From JAZDJP01 sp043803805 (lineage in GTDB: Bacteria > Planctomycetota > JAZDJP01): DNA of 29,839 nucleotides. Each line of letters begins with the position of its first letter. Positions within the stretch are counted from its first letter, which is position 1. Below the pieces are notes generated by a model. It did not search any database, had not been told where the DNA came from, and was given only the letters and a program-made list of their open reading frames with translations. This document shows, piece after piece, positions 16,647-23,373 of this stretch. The position numbers were made by a program, and so were the translations under genes. The DNA lies in contig JAZDJP010000021.1 in NCBI GenBank assembly GCA_043803805.1, forward strand, positions 1 to 29,839, read 5' to 3'.

Positions 16647-17534
16647 ATGCACACGACATTGAACGAATTGCTCAAAGACGGTCCGGTTGTCGCCGACGGC
16701 GCGTGGGGCACCGAACTCCAAGCGAAGGGGCTTGCCCCCGGCGAATCCCCGGACCTCTGGAACCTGGAATTCCCGGACCGTGTCGAGGCGGTGGCGCGTT
16801 CCTACGTCGAGGCGGGGAGCCGTGTCATCCTGTCCAATACGTTTGGCGCGAACCGCTTTGTTCTCGAGGGGCATGGTCTGGCGGAAAAAATGGAAACGAT
16901 CAACCGCCGGGGCGCGGAGATTTCCCGCCGCGCGGCCGGTTCGAGGGTGAAGGTCTTCGCGTCGCTCGGCCCCAGCGGCAAGATGCTCATGACGGGCGAG
17001 GTGACCGAGGAGGCTCTCTTTTCCGCGTTCGCCGCCCAGGCGAAGGCCCTGGCGGCCGGCGGGGTGGCGGGGATCGTCGTCGAGACGATGACGGACCTGG
17101 GCGAGGCCGTGCAGGCGGTGCGCGCCGCGAAAACGACGTCGCTTCCCGTGGTCGCCTGCATGGTCTTCGATTCGGGAAAGGACGGCGACCGCACCATGAT
17201 GGGGGTCTCGATCGAGCAGGCCGCGGAGGGATTGCTCGGAGCGGGGGCGGATGTCCTGGGCGCCAATTGCGGGAAGGGGATCGAGGGATTTGAACCAATC
17301 GCCCGACGCCTGGTTGTGGCGGCCGGCGGGGCTCCGGTATGGGTAAAGCCGAACGCCGGGCTTCCCGTGATGGAGGGCGGGAGGATTGTGTACCGGGCGA
17401 CCCCTGACGGATTCGCGAAAGCGGCGCTCGGGTTGCTGGACGCCGGGGCCTCCTTTGTGGGGGGCTGTTGCGGGACCACGCCGGGGTTCATCAAGGCGGT
17501 GGCGGCGGGGGTGGAATTTCGGAAACGGCGGTGA
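16647..17534 (+). CDS. Homocysteine S-methyltransferase family protein
   Basis: A 295-residue TIM-barrel zinc methyltransferase related to the N-terminal module of MetH and to BHMT/MmuM. The N-terminal DGAWGTELQAKGL (17-29) and the SNTFGANR motif are family signatures. The zinc cysteines are C208 (GANCGKG) and C274/C275 (GGCCGTTP). These enzymes move a methyl group to homocysteine or, in MetH-type pairs, from methyl-corrinoid to a thiol. A corrinoid protein is encoded about 1 kb downstream, so this can be the acceptor-side methyltransferase of the local system; that is inference. GGAGG stands before the ATG and a strong promoter lies upstream. It is shorter than BHMT and has no cobalamin domain of its own. 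Confidence 0.88.
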   Translation: MHTTLNELLKDGPVVADGAWGTELQAKGLAPGESPDLWNLEFPDRVEAVARSYVEAGSRVILSNTFGANRFVLEGHGLAEKMETINRRGAEISRRAAGSRVKVFASLGPSGKMLMTGEVTEEALFSAFAAQAKALAAGGVAGIVVETMTDLGEAVQAVRAAKTTSLPVVACMVFDSGKDGDRTMMGVSIEQAAEGLLGAGADVLGANCGKGIEGFEPIARRLVVAAGGAPVWVKPNAGLPVMEGGRIVYRATPDGFAKAALGLLDAGASFVGGCCGTTPGFIKAVAAGVEFRKRR

Positions 17535-17543
17535 CGGCATACG

Positions 17544-17939
17544 TTGGAACAGATCAACATGTTAAGAGAAGTCTTAAATGCAAAATGGAATACCAGCTTG
17601 TTAAGAAGAATTGGATTATTATTGGGTGGAGTATTGTTATTTGGTGTGTTGTACGTGTCTGGATTGGGAATAATTGATAACATTGAAAGATGGGCTCGTT
17701 GGCCTAATATTCGCGAGTGGTTTCTATATCTATCAACTACATCATTGGTAGGTTTCATAGCGTTCTTTTCCCCATGGTATCTAGTAAAAATGTCGGACTA
17801 TATCTTGTTCAATAAAACCAAGATAGGGGATAATGTGCACAATGTTCCCTCACCCACCGTTCCCTCTCCCTCTACCCCGCCTCGCGGGCCGGACGGTGAC
17901 GTCCCGTTGCCACTTGGTGGCTCACGGGAGGCGAAGTGA
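17544..17939 (+). CDS. Small AT-rich membrane protein, unknown
   Basis: I do not recognise this protein. The frame opens 9 bp after the preceding stop with a TTG (ATG at 17559 is an alternative) and codes for 131 residues. Two hydrophobic segments are seen, RRIGLLLGGVLLFGVLYVSG (21-40) and about 60-82 (LYLSTTSLVGFIAFFSPWYL), separated by a Trp-rich loop. Base use is very different from its surroundings: 17581-17640 has 19 G/C of 60, while 17461-17520 has 42 of 60. Past about 17840 the base use turns GC-rich and the translated tail is Pro/Ser-rich low complexity, so the true C-terminus may have been lost. Its N-terminal pattern and helix-loop-helix layout resemble one repeat unit of the larger membrane protein at 21904-23241. 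Confidence 0.45.
   Translation: MEQINMLREVLNAKWNTSLLRRIGLLLGGVLLFGVLYVSGLGIIDNIERWARWPNIREWFLYLSTTSLVGFIAFFSPWYLVKMSDYILFNKTKIGDNVHNVPSPTVPSPSTPPRGPDGDVPLPLGGSREAK
17902..17929. repeat. Strong hairpin in the tail of the small membrane gene
   Basis: TCCCGT (17902-17907) pairs with ACGGGA (17924-17929), and GCCAC (17909-17913) with GTGGC (17917-17921), leaving a TTG loop. The surrounding 17838-17990 is GC-rich, low in complexity and looks intergenic rather than coding. Confidence 0.4.
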
Positions 17940-18086
17940 TGGCGAGGAGCGCCCGAAGAAGCGTCGAGGGTGGTGGGGAGAATAGGGGACGTTCATAAAA
18001 TTATAAAATTCTCTGGTGGGGGCAGGTAGTGATATAGGCGAACATCGTACGTCCAATCACCATTTTCCAATAAGGAGGGTTTGACC

Positions 18087-18386
18087 ATGGCCAAGAACAA
18101 GTGGCTTCCCGTTTCGGGGTTCACGGGGTTGACGCCGGCGCCGAAACCCGCGGCGGTTCCCGCTCCTGCCCCCGCTTCCGCTTCGGGATTTACGAGGTTG
18201 ACGCCGACGCCGGCGCCGAAGGCGGCGGTTCCCGCCCCGGCCCCTGTCCGCGCCTCCGCTCCCGTTCCCGCCGACATCGCCCGTCTCGCCTACGAATTGT
18301 GGGAGAAGGACGGATGCCCGCACGGGAAGGACAAGTCGTACTGGTTCAAGGCGGAGCAAACGTTGAAAAAGAAGCCGGGGTTTTGA
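18087..18386 (+). CDS. DUF2934-domain protein with repeated Pro/Ala linker
   Basis: A 99-residue protein with an excellent AAGGAGGG before the ATG. The C-terminal third, DIARLAYELWEKDGCPHGKD and on to FKAEQTLKKK, is a DUF2934 domain (pattern IAxxAYxLWxxxGxPxGxDxxxWxxAE). Its function is unknown. The N-terminal half is an imperfect tandem duplication: SGFTGLTPAPKPAAVPAPAP followed by SGFTRLTPTPAPKAAVPAPA, which looks like a flexible linker with a repeated short recognition motif (GFT-LTP). It sits between the small membrane gene and the corrinoid protein gene. A role in the corrinoid system is possible only by position. The linker style recalls that of the MshEN protein at 12835. Confidence 0.75.
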   Translation: MAKNKWLPVSGFTGLTPAPKPAAVPAPAPASASGFTRLTPTPAPKAAVPAPAPVRASAPVPADIARLAYELWEKDGCPHGKDKSYWFKAEQTLKKKPGF

Positions 18387-18519
18387 AGGCGGGCGGAACC
18401 GCCCCGGCGTTGGGGAAGTTCGATCGCATCCGTCCACGACAGGAATTCAAAAACCGTCTGGCGAAAGGCGGGGACGGACGGTAGAATAACAGCGAACTCA
18501 TTCTTATGGGAGGTGTTCG

Positions 18520-19170
18520 ATGGCGGATCCGAAAATGTTTCAGGAGATTGCCGACAAGGTCATCTCCGGGAAGGCCAACGACGTGAAGGCCCTCGTCGAA
18601 GCGGCCGTGGCCAAGGGCGTGAGGCCCGCCGAGGTCCTGACGCAGGGACTCGTGGCCGGCATGGCCGTCGTCGGCAAGAAGTTCCGGGCGAATGAATTTT
18701 TCATCCCGGAGGTCCTCATCGCGGCGCGGGCCATGAAGACGGGCCTCGCGGTGCTCGAGCCCTATTTCGTGAAGGACCCGCCGCCGCCCAAGGGCAAGAT
18801 CGTCATCGGCACGGTCCGGGGCGACCTCCACGACATCGGCAAGAACCTCGTGGCCGTCATGCTGAAGGGCGCGGGATTCAATGTGGTGGACCTCGGCGTG
18901 GACATCGGGGCGGACAAGTTCGCCAAGGCCGTGCAGGACAACAATCCCCAGATCGTGGCCCTCTCGGCGCTTCTTACGACGACGATGGTGAACATGAAGG
19001 AGGTCGTCCAGGCGCTTCAGAAGGCCGGCTTCAAGGGCAAGGTCATCGTGGGTGGCGCGCCCGTGACGCTCGACTTCGCGAAGGAGATCGGCGCCCAGCT
19101 CTACGCGGCCGACGCCGCGGAAGCGGTCGAGGTGGTGGAGAAGGCCCTGAAGGCGATGAACGTAGCCTGA
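18520..19170 (+). CDS. Corrinoid methyl-carrier protein (MttC/MtaC type)
   Basis: A 216-residue cobalamin-binding protein that carries the methyl group between two methyltransferases. Residues 1-90 are the helical cap (B12-binding_2) domain. Residues 92-216 are the Rossmann-like B12 domain with the base-off/His-on motif DLHDIG (D102, H104 as the axial cobalt ligand, G107), the SxL motif at S149-L151 and the GG pair at 178-179 (IVGGAPVT). All ligands are intact. Size and layout match the small stand-alone carriers of methylamine, methanol and O-demethylase systems. GGGAGG stands before the ATG. Upstream TAGAAT (18482-18487) may be a -10. It is followed by two UroD-like genes, the normal partners of such carriers. 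The methyl donor cannot be read from the sequence. Confidence 0.93.
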   Translation: MADPKMFQEIADKVISGKANDVKALVEAAVAKGVRPAEVLTQGLVAGMAVVGKKFRANEFFIPEVLIAARAMKTGLAVLEPYFVKDPPPPKGKIVIGTVRGDLHDIGKNLVAVMLKGAGFNVVDLGVDIGADKFAKAVQDNNPQIVALSALLTTTMVNMKEVVQALQKAGFKGKVIVGGAPVTLDFAKEIGAQLYAADAAEAVEVVEKALKAMNVA

Positions 19171-19249
19171 ACGGCGATTACGAACGCGAAGGCGCGGAGC
19201 GCGCTCCAGAGGGGCGTCCCGCGCCTTTTGCGTCATGGGAGAGAAAACG

Positions 19250-20320
19250 GTGAACGGACGGGAACGTGTCCTCGCGGCGATCGCCCATCGGGAACCGGAT
19301 CGGCTTCCGGCCACGTTCGACGCCGAGGCGGGGGTGAAGGAGGTTCTGAAACGGCACTTCGGGGTCCGGACGGACGATGAACTCTGGCGGTCGCTCGGGG
19401 TGGATACGCGGCTGGTGGGCGCGGACCATCATCACACGCCGCCGGGCCCCGCGCCCGAGGGCATCACCCTCGCGTTCTGGGGTTACGGGATGAGGGCGGT
19501 GCGGAACGATTTCGGGGAGACCAACGAGATCGTGTATCATCCCCTGGCCGCGATGGAGACCCCGGAGCAAATCGCCGCCTTCCCCTGGCCGGACGCCGGT
19601 GAACTTACGTTCGACGCCATTCGCCGCTCGCGCCGCGAGAATCCCGATGCCGCCATCATCGCCCACATCACCCACGGGGGATATTTCAACGGGACGTTCA
19701 TGCGGGGGATGGAGGAATTTCTCGTGGACCTCGCCGGGCGTCCCGAGATGGCCGAGGCCGTTCTCGCCAAAGCGACGGGCTACCTCTTTCCGGCCGTGGA
19801 GCGGCTCTGCCGGGAGGCGGGGGATGCTTTCGACATCTATTACCTTGCCGACGACTTCTGCACGGCCCAGGGGCCGCTCGTGTCGCCGCCCCTCTTCCGG
19901 AAATACATCAAGCCCTATCTCGCGCGGATCGCCCGGATCGTTCACGCCCATGGCAAATTCTTTCTCCTCCACGTCTGCGGGAGTGTGCGGCTGTTCATCC
20001 CGGATCTCATCGAGGCCGGGGTGGATCTCCTCGAGCCCATCCAGACCACCGCGACGGGGATGGAGCCGGAGGGCCTCAAGCGCGACTTCGGCGACCGGCT
20101 CACGTTCTACGGATCCATTGATTTGATCCATGTTCTGCGGAAAGGTTCGCCCGGTGACGTCCGCGCCGAGGTCCGCCGGATGTTTCATGTTCTGGGGAAG
20201 GGCGGGGGATTCATCGTGGGACCCTCGCACACCTATATCCAGCCGGATGTCCCGCTGGAGAACATTCTCGCGATGTACGCAACAGCCGGGGAGTGTCGTT
20301 ATGCCCATGACCTCGCGTGA
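19250..20320 (+). CDS. UroD-like corrinoid methyltransferase family protein, paralogue 1
   Basis: A 356-residue (beta/alpha)8 protein of the uroporphyrinogen decarboxylase superfamily, MtaA/MtbA/CmuA branch, not a haem-pathway HemE. It starts NGRERVLAAIAHREPDRLP and has HVCGSVRLFIPDLIEAGVDL. In MtaA/MtbA a His-x-Cys here plus a distal Cys bind the catalytic zinc. H241 and C243 are present (HVC), but the distal position reads GPSHTYIQP, with Ser-His instead of Cys. I prefer the GTG at 19250 because GGGAGAG lies six bases upstream; an ATG at 19235 would add five residues. The gene overlaps the next UroD-like gene by 20 bp. Probably methyl transfer to or from the adjacent corrinoid protein. Confidence 0.85.
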   Translation: MNGRERVLAAIAHREPDRLPATFDAEAGVKEVLKRHFGVRTDDELWRSLGVDTRLVGADHHHTPPGPAPEGITLAFWGYGMRAVRNDFGETNEIVYHPLAAMETPEQIAAFPWPDAGELTFDAIRRSRRENPDAAIIAHITHGGYFNGTFMRGMEEFLVDLAGRPEMAEAVLAKATGYLFPAVERLCREAGDAFDIYYLADDFCTAQGPLVSPPLFRKYIKPYLARIARIVHAHGKFFLLHVCGSVRLFIPDLIEAGVDLLEPIQTTATGMEPEGLKRDFGDRLTFYGSIDLIHVLRKGSPGDVRAEVRRMFHVLGKGGGFIVGPSHTYIQPDVPLENILAMYATAGECRYAHDLA

Positions 20321-21353
20321 GCGCTGGCGGGCGTGCCTGGACGGGCGCCGGCCCGACCGCGTGCCGACGGATTTCTGGGGTACGGAGGAGGTGCTGGAGC
20401 GCCTCCGGAAGGATCTCGGCGTTCAATCGGACATTGAGATATTTGACAGGCTCGGCATTGACCGGCCCTTTGGCGTGGGGGCGCGACGGAAGGTGAATCA
20501 TCACCCGGCCGACCCGGAGGCCGACATCTGGGGGATCCGCTACCGCCGGGTGGATTACGGAAGCGGTTCCTACAACGAGGGCGTAACCCAGCCTCTTGCC
20601 GGCGCCGAGACACCTTCTGACATCAAATCCTTCCAGTGGCCCGACCCGGCCGATTGCACGGTGGACCACATTCCCGGGGAACTGGCCAGGGCGGAGGGGC
20701 GGTGGGTTTCGGCGGGCGGGTACGAGCCGTTCCTGCTGTACGGTCGGATGCGCGGACTCGAAAAATCCTTCGAGGATCTCATGGAGCGTCCGGAGCTCGC
20801 GGAGGCCATCCTGGTCCGGATCTTCGAGTATCATTATGCGGTGAATCGGAAGGTGTTCGAGGCGGGGGCCGGCCGCATTGACATGACCTGCGTCGCGGAG
20901 GATCTGGGGAGCCAGGAGAGCCTTCTCATGAGTCCCGCGCTCTACCGGAAATTCCTGAAGGAGCGTCAGCGGGCGATGATCCAACTGGCGAAGAAATTCG
21001 GGATGCGGGTGTTGTATCACAGCGACGGCGCGGTGCGGCCCCTCATTCCGGATCTCATCGAAATCGGGATTGATATTCTGAATCCGTTGCAATGGCGCTG
21101 TCCCGGGATGGAACTCGATGGGCTCGCGCGCGACTTCGGAGGCGCAATCGCCTTCCATGGCGGGGTGGACAATCAGAAAACTCTGCCGTTCGGGACTCCC
21201 GCGGACGTGCGGGAGGAGGTCCGCCGAAATCTCTCGATTTTCCGGGGACGGCGGTATATTCTGGCGCCATGCCATAACATTCAGCCGGTGACGCCGACGG
21301 AAAACATCCTCGCGCTCTACGCGGCGGCGGGGGAATTCGGAGGGATGTCATGA
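20301..21353 (+). CDS. UroD-like corrinoid methyltransferase family protein, paralogue 2
   Basis: A 350-residue paralogue of the preceding gene, starting TSRERWRACLDGRRPDRVP. Here the proximal site reads LYHSDGAVRP (H240, D242), with Asp in place of the zinc Cys, while the distal site keeps Cys324 (LAPCHNIQPVTPTENI). Its metal set is thus the complement of that of paralogue 1. Its ATG at 20301 lies 20 bp inside the upstream gene and has GGGGAG eight bases before it, so the two are translationally coupled, which suits a fixed-ratio complex. It overlaps the nitroreductase gene by ATGA. Possible roles are a demethylating MT1 (as for UroD-like O-demethylases) or a partner subunit. Confidence 0.85.
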   Translation: MPMTSRERWRACLDGRRPDRVPTDFWGTEEVLERLRKDLGVQSDIEIFDRLGIDRPFGVGARRKVNHHPADPEADIWGIRYRRVDYGSGSYNEGVTQPLAGAETPSDIKSFQWPDPADCTVDHIPGELARAEGRWVSAGGYEPFLLYGRMRGLEKSFEDLMERPELAEAILVRIFEYHYAVNRKVFEAGAGRIDMTCVAEDLGSQESLLMSPALYRKFLKERQRAMIQLAKKFGMRVLYHSDGAVRPLIPDLIEIGIDILNPLQWRCPGMELDGLARDFGGAIAFHGGVDNQKTLPFGTPADVREEVRRNLSIFRGRRYILAPCHNIQPVTPTENILALYAAAGEFGGMS

Positions 21354-21877
21354 AACTGATCGAAGCGATCCATGCCCGGCGGTCCGTGCGGGCCTTCGTC
21401 CCGAAGCCCGTGGATGAGGCGAAGGTGAAACGCATTCTCGATGCCGCCAACGATGCGCCCTCGGCCGGGAATCTGCAGGCCTACGAAATCGTCGTTGTCC
21501 GGGACCCGGCCCGGAAACGCAAACTCGCGGACGCCGCCCACGGGCAGATGTTCGTGGCGATGTCGCCGCTGGTGCTGGTCTTCGTCGCCAATCCGACGCG
21601 GAACCGCCGCTACCGCCAGCGGGGCGAGGAACTTTACGCGGTCCAGGATGCCACCATCGCCTGCGTCCACGCCATGCTGGCGGCGACGACGGGCGGGCTC
21701 GCCAGTTGCTGGGTGGGGGCCTTCGACGAGAAGGCGGTCGCGGAGGTGGTGGGCGTGCCGGTGGGGATGCGTCCCGTGGCGATCCTCCCGATCGGCCATG
21801 CGGCGGAGAAACCCAAAAATCCCGGCCGCCGCGACCTCGACGATATCGTTCACGACGAGGAAATCGGTGTGAAATAG
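21350..21877 (+). CDS. Nitroreductase-family flavoprotein
   Basis: A 175-residue FMN protein of the nitroreductase fold. The N-terminal AIHARRSVRAFVPKPV is the FMN-phosphate-binding motif, followed by NDAPSAGNLQAYEIVVV and a central AVQDATIACVHAMLAATTGG helix, with a final IGHAAEKPK. The family reduces quinones, nitro compounds or flavins with NAD(P)H; some members reduce corrinoids or work in cobalamin metabolism (BluB). It is not BluB by length and lacks BluB-specific sequence as far as I can tell. The start overlaps the UroD-like stop as ATGA, so it belongs to the same operon. A role as electron donor in keeping the corrinoid cofactor reduced is an inference from position. Confidence 0.85.
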   Translation: MKLIEAIHARRSVRAFVPKPVDEAKVKRILDAANDAPSAGNLQAYEIVVVRDPARKRKLADAAHGQMFVAMSPLVLVFVANPTRNRRYRQRGEELYAVQDATIACVHAMLAATTGGLASCWVGAFDEKAVAEVVGVPVGMRPVAILPIGHAAEKPKNPGRRDLDDIVHDEEIGVK

Positions 21878-21903
21878 CCGGACGTTGGCGGGCAGGGGCG
21901 TAA

Positions 21904-23241
21904 ATGGAAATCCGTCAGTTGATCAATTTCCAACTGGATAAGAAGTGGGTATTTGTAACCGCCTCCAAACTGATTGGCATGTGGATCGGAGTGTTGGCGA
22001 TTGATCGTTATGCCGATCAACTTTCGCGAATTCTTCTGCATGGCGCGACATTGCGTGAAATACAGGATGGCTACTCGCTTGCCGGACTGGCGTGGATTGG
22101 CGTACTGAACTTTTTAATCCGGATGATTCTGGCCTGGTTGTTTTTCTTTCATTCAGAATGGTTTTCCGGCGGGTTGACAATTCCAGAATCTGATCCGTCA
22201 GAATCGGAACAAGAGGCCTTTCTGTGTTCTGGCGCCACGATATTGGGTGTTCATCTGATGATTTGGGCGTTCATAATGGCTGTTTTCTATGTTTGCGAAA
22301 AACGCGACTTGCCTTTCAACTTTTGTGAGGCGATTCCCTTGGTGATGCGGTGTGTTGTGGGTTTCGCGCTTATCGCAGGGACGATAGGAAAAAGGAGTCG
22401 TGAATTGCTCGATATTGGCCTGTCCCTTGTCGGCATTTATATGATTCAATCTGGAATCGTTGGTATCGTCTGGAACGGTTTGCATGCATTCCAAGTTTTG
22501 GGGGATGGTGGGATGGTTGGGATCTGCTATGAGGAAGTGATTCCCAATGTTTTTGCTTTGTTAGTTGGCCTTCTGTTGGCGAATCGGGCAAGGCGTTTCA
22601 AAGACAGTGCCGTCTATAACGCCGGTGTTGCCTTGATAGGGATATGGGTTTTGGCCGGTGCGTTGTATTGGATCGCCGACATGGGTGCGGCGGAATGGGG
22701 ATATGTCATGTTTTGGTATAAAGTGCCTCCTTGTATTGTTCAATTGGTAATTGGAATCGTGCTTTCACGACGGGTGATGACACTGGGGAAAGAGAATCCC
22801 ATTTTAATCATTGGCATGTTCATGATTGGAATTTATTGGATGTTTCACGACTTTCCATTTCTCATCAAAGAAGCAAGTACATTTGGCTTGTTGGACTCAG
22901 GCGATATGTATTTCTTCATGAGTCATGTGTTTCCGCTAATTCTTTCCTGCTTGATCGGTTTGTTTTTGGTTTGGCAATCGTCGGGGCGAAACGGGAACGT
23001 GGCGATGCGAAACGGGATTGTTCTGGTGGGGATGTTCATGCTTTTTCATGCGATTCCCAAGTGTGTGTGGATGTTGTGCGAGTTCTGTGTTGATGGTCAC
23101 TGGATCAGTTTCTACATCGTGACGAAAGTATTGCCTCCGCTGGTTGGGTTGGCGGCATGTGTGTTGATGGTGATTTTCCCGTCACGGATATTGGACATGT
23201 TGCGATGGATACGGGTGAACCGGGCGGGCATGTATGTTTGA
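21904..23241 (+). CDS. Polytopic membrane protein built of repeated two-helix units, unknown
   Basis: I do not recognise this 445-residue protein. It has about a dozen hydrophobic helices. From residue 110 on, a unit of about 60-66 residues repeats five times (about 110-170, 171-235, 238-295, 298-362, 370-432): a helix of the form LxGIxxIxxAI, a loop with aromatic residues, then a Y/F-x-K/H-V-P-P/L helix ending IGLxLxxR. Examples are ALIGIWVLAGALYWIADM, LIIGMFMIGIYWMFHDFPFL and VLVGMFMLFHAIPKCVWM. Residues 15-90 may be a sixth, diverged unit. Base use is lower in GC than the neighbours (22561-22620 has 30 G/C of 60). It lies between the nitroreductase and the corrinoid activator. No catalytic motif is seen; a transporter, channel or membrane sensor are all open. 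Confidence 0.7.
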   Translation: MEIRQLINFQLDKKWVFVTASKLIGMWIGVLAIDRYADQLSRILLHGATLREIQDGYSLAGLAWIGVLNFLIRMILAWLFFFHSEWFSGGLTIPESDPSESEQEAFLCSGATILGVHLMIWAFIMAVFYVCEKRDLPFNFCEAIPLVMRCVVGFALIAGTIGKRSRELLDIGLSLVGIYMIQSGIVGIVWNGLHAFQVLGDGGMVGICYEEVIPNVFALLVGLLLANRARRFKDSAVYNAGVALIGIWVLAGALYWIADMGAAEWGYVMFWYKVPPCIVQLVIGIVLSRRVMTLGKENPILIIGMFMIGIYWMFHDFPFLIKEASTFGLLDSGDMYFFMSHVFPLILSCLIGLFLVWQSSGRNGNVAMRNGIVLVGMFMLFHAIPKCVWMLCEFCVDGHWISFYIVTKVLPPLVGLAACVLMVIFPSRILDMLRWIRVNRAGMYV

Positions 23242-23247
23242 CGCTAT

Positions 23248-23357
23248 GAGTTTGAGAGTTCAGGAGTTCGAGAGTTCGCGAGTTGGGAGTTGGTGGAAAT
23301 TTATTCCGAATAAGTTTCCTTCAACTCAGAACCCAGAACTCAGAACTCTGAACTCTT
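23248..23357. repeat. Composite intergenic repeat before the corrinoid activator gene
   Basis: Left: GAGTTxxG words of 8-bp period (23248-23293). Middle: a core (23300-23329) that matches 28726-28755 at 26 of 30 positions. Right: exactly five 7-bp words, AACTCAG, AACCCAG, AACTCAG, AACTCTG, AACTCTT (23323-23357). The array ends 16 bases before the ATG and borders the Shine-Dalgarno sequence. Confidence 0.65.
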
Positions 23358-23373
23358 GTTGAAGGGATGTGTC

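Noticed and set aside
17880..17945. Possible cobalamin riboswitch, because GCCACT is followed by CGGGAGGC before corrinoid-related genes
   Set aside because: The other conserved boxes of the B12 riboswitch are missing upstream, and the segment is explained as a simple hairpin (17902-17929).
20301..20320. Frameshift that splits one UroD-like gene into two
   Set aside because: Both products are full-length and each has its own N-terminal RER...PDR motif; the 20-bp overlap is a normal gene junction with its own Shine-Dalgarno sequence.
19250..21353. Uroporphyrinogen decarboxylase HemE
   Set aside because: Both proteins have the corrinoid-methyltransferase branch layout and lie beside a corrinoid carrier; no other haem gene is present.
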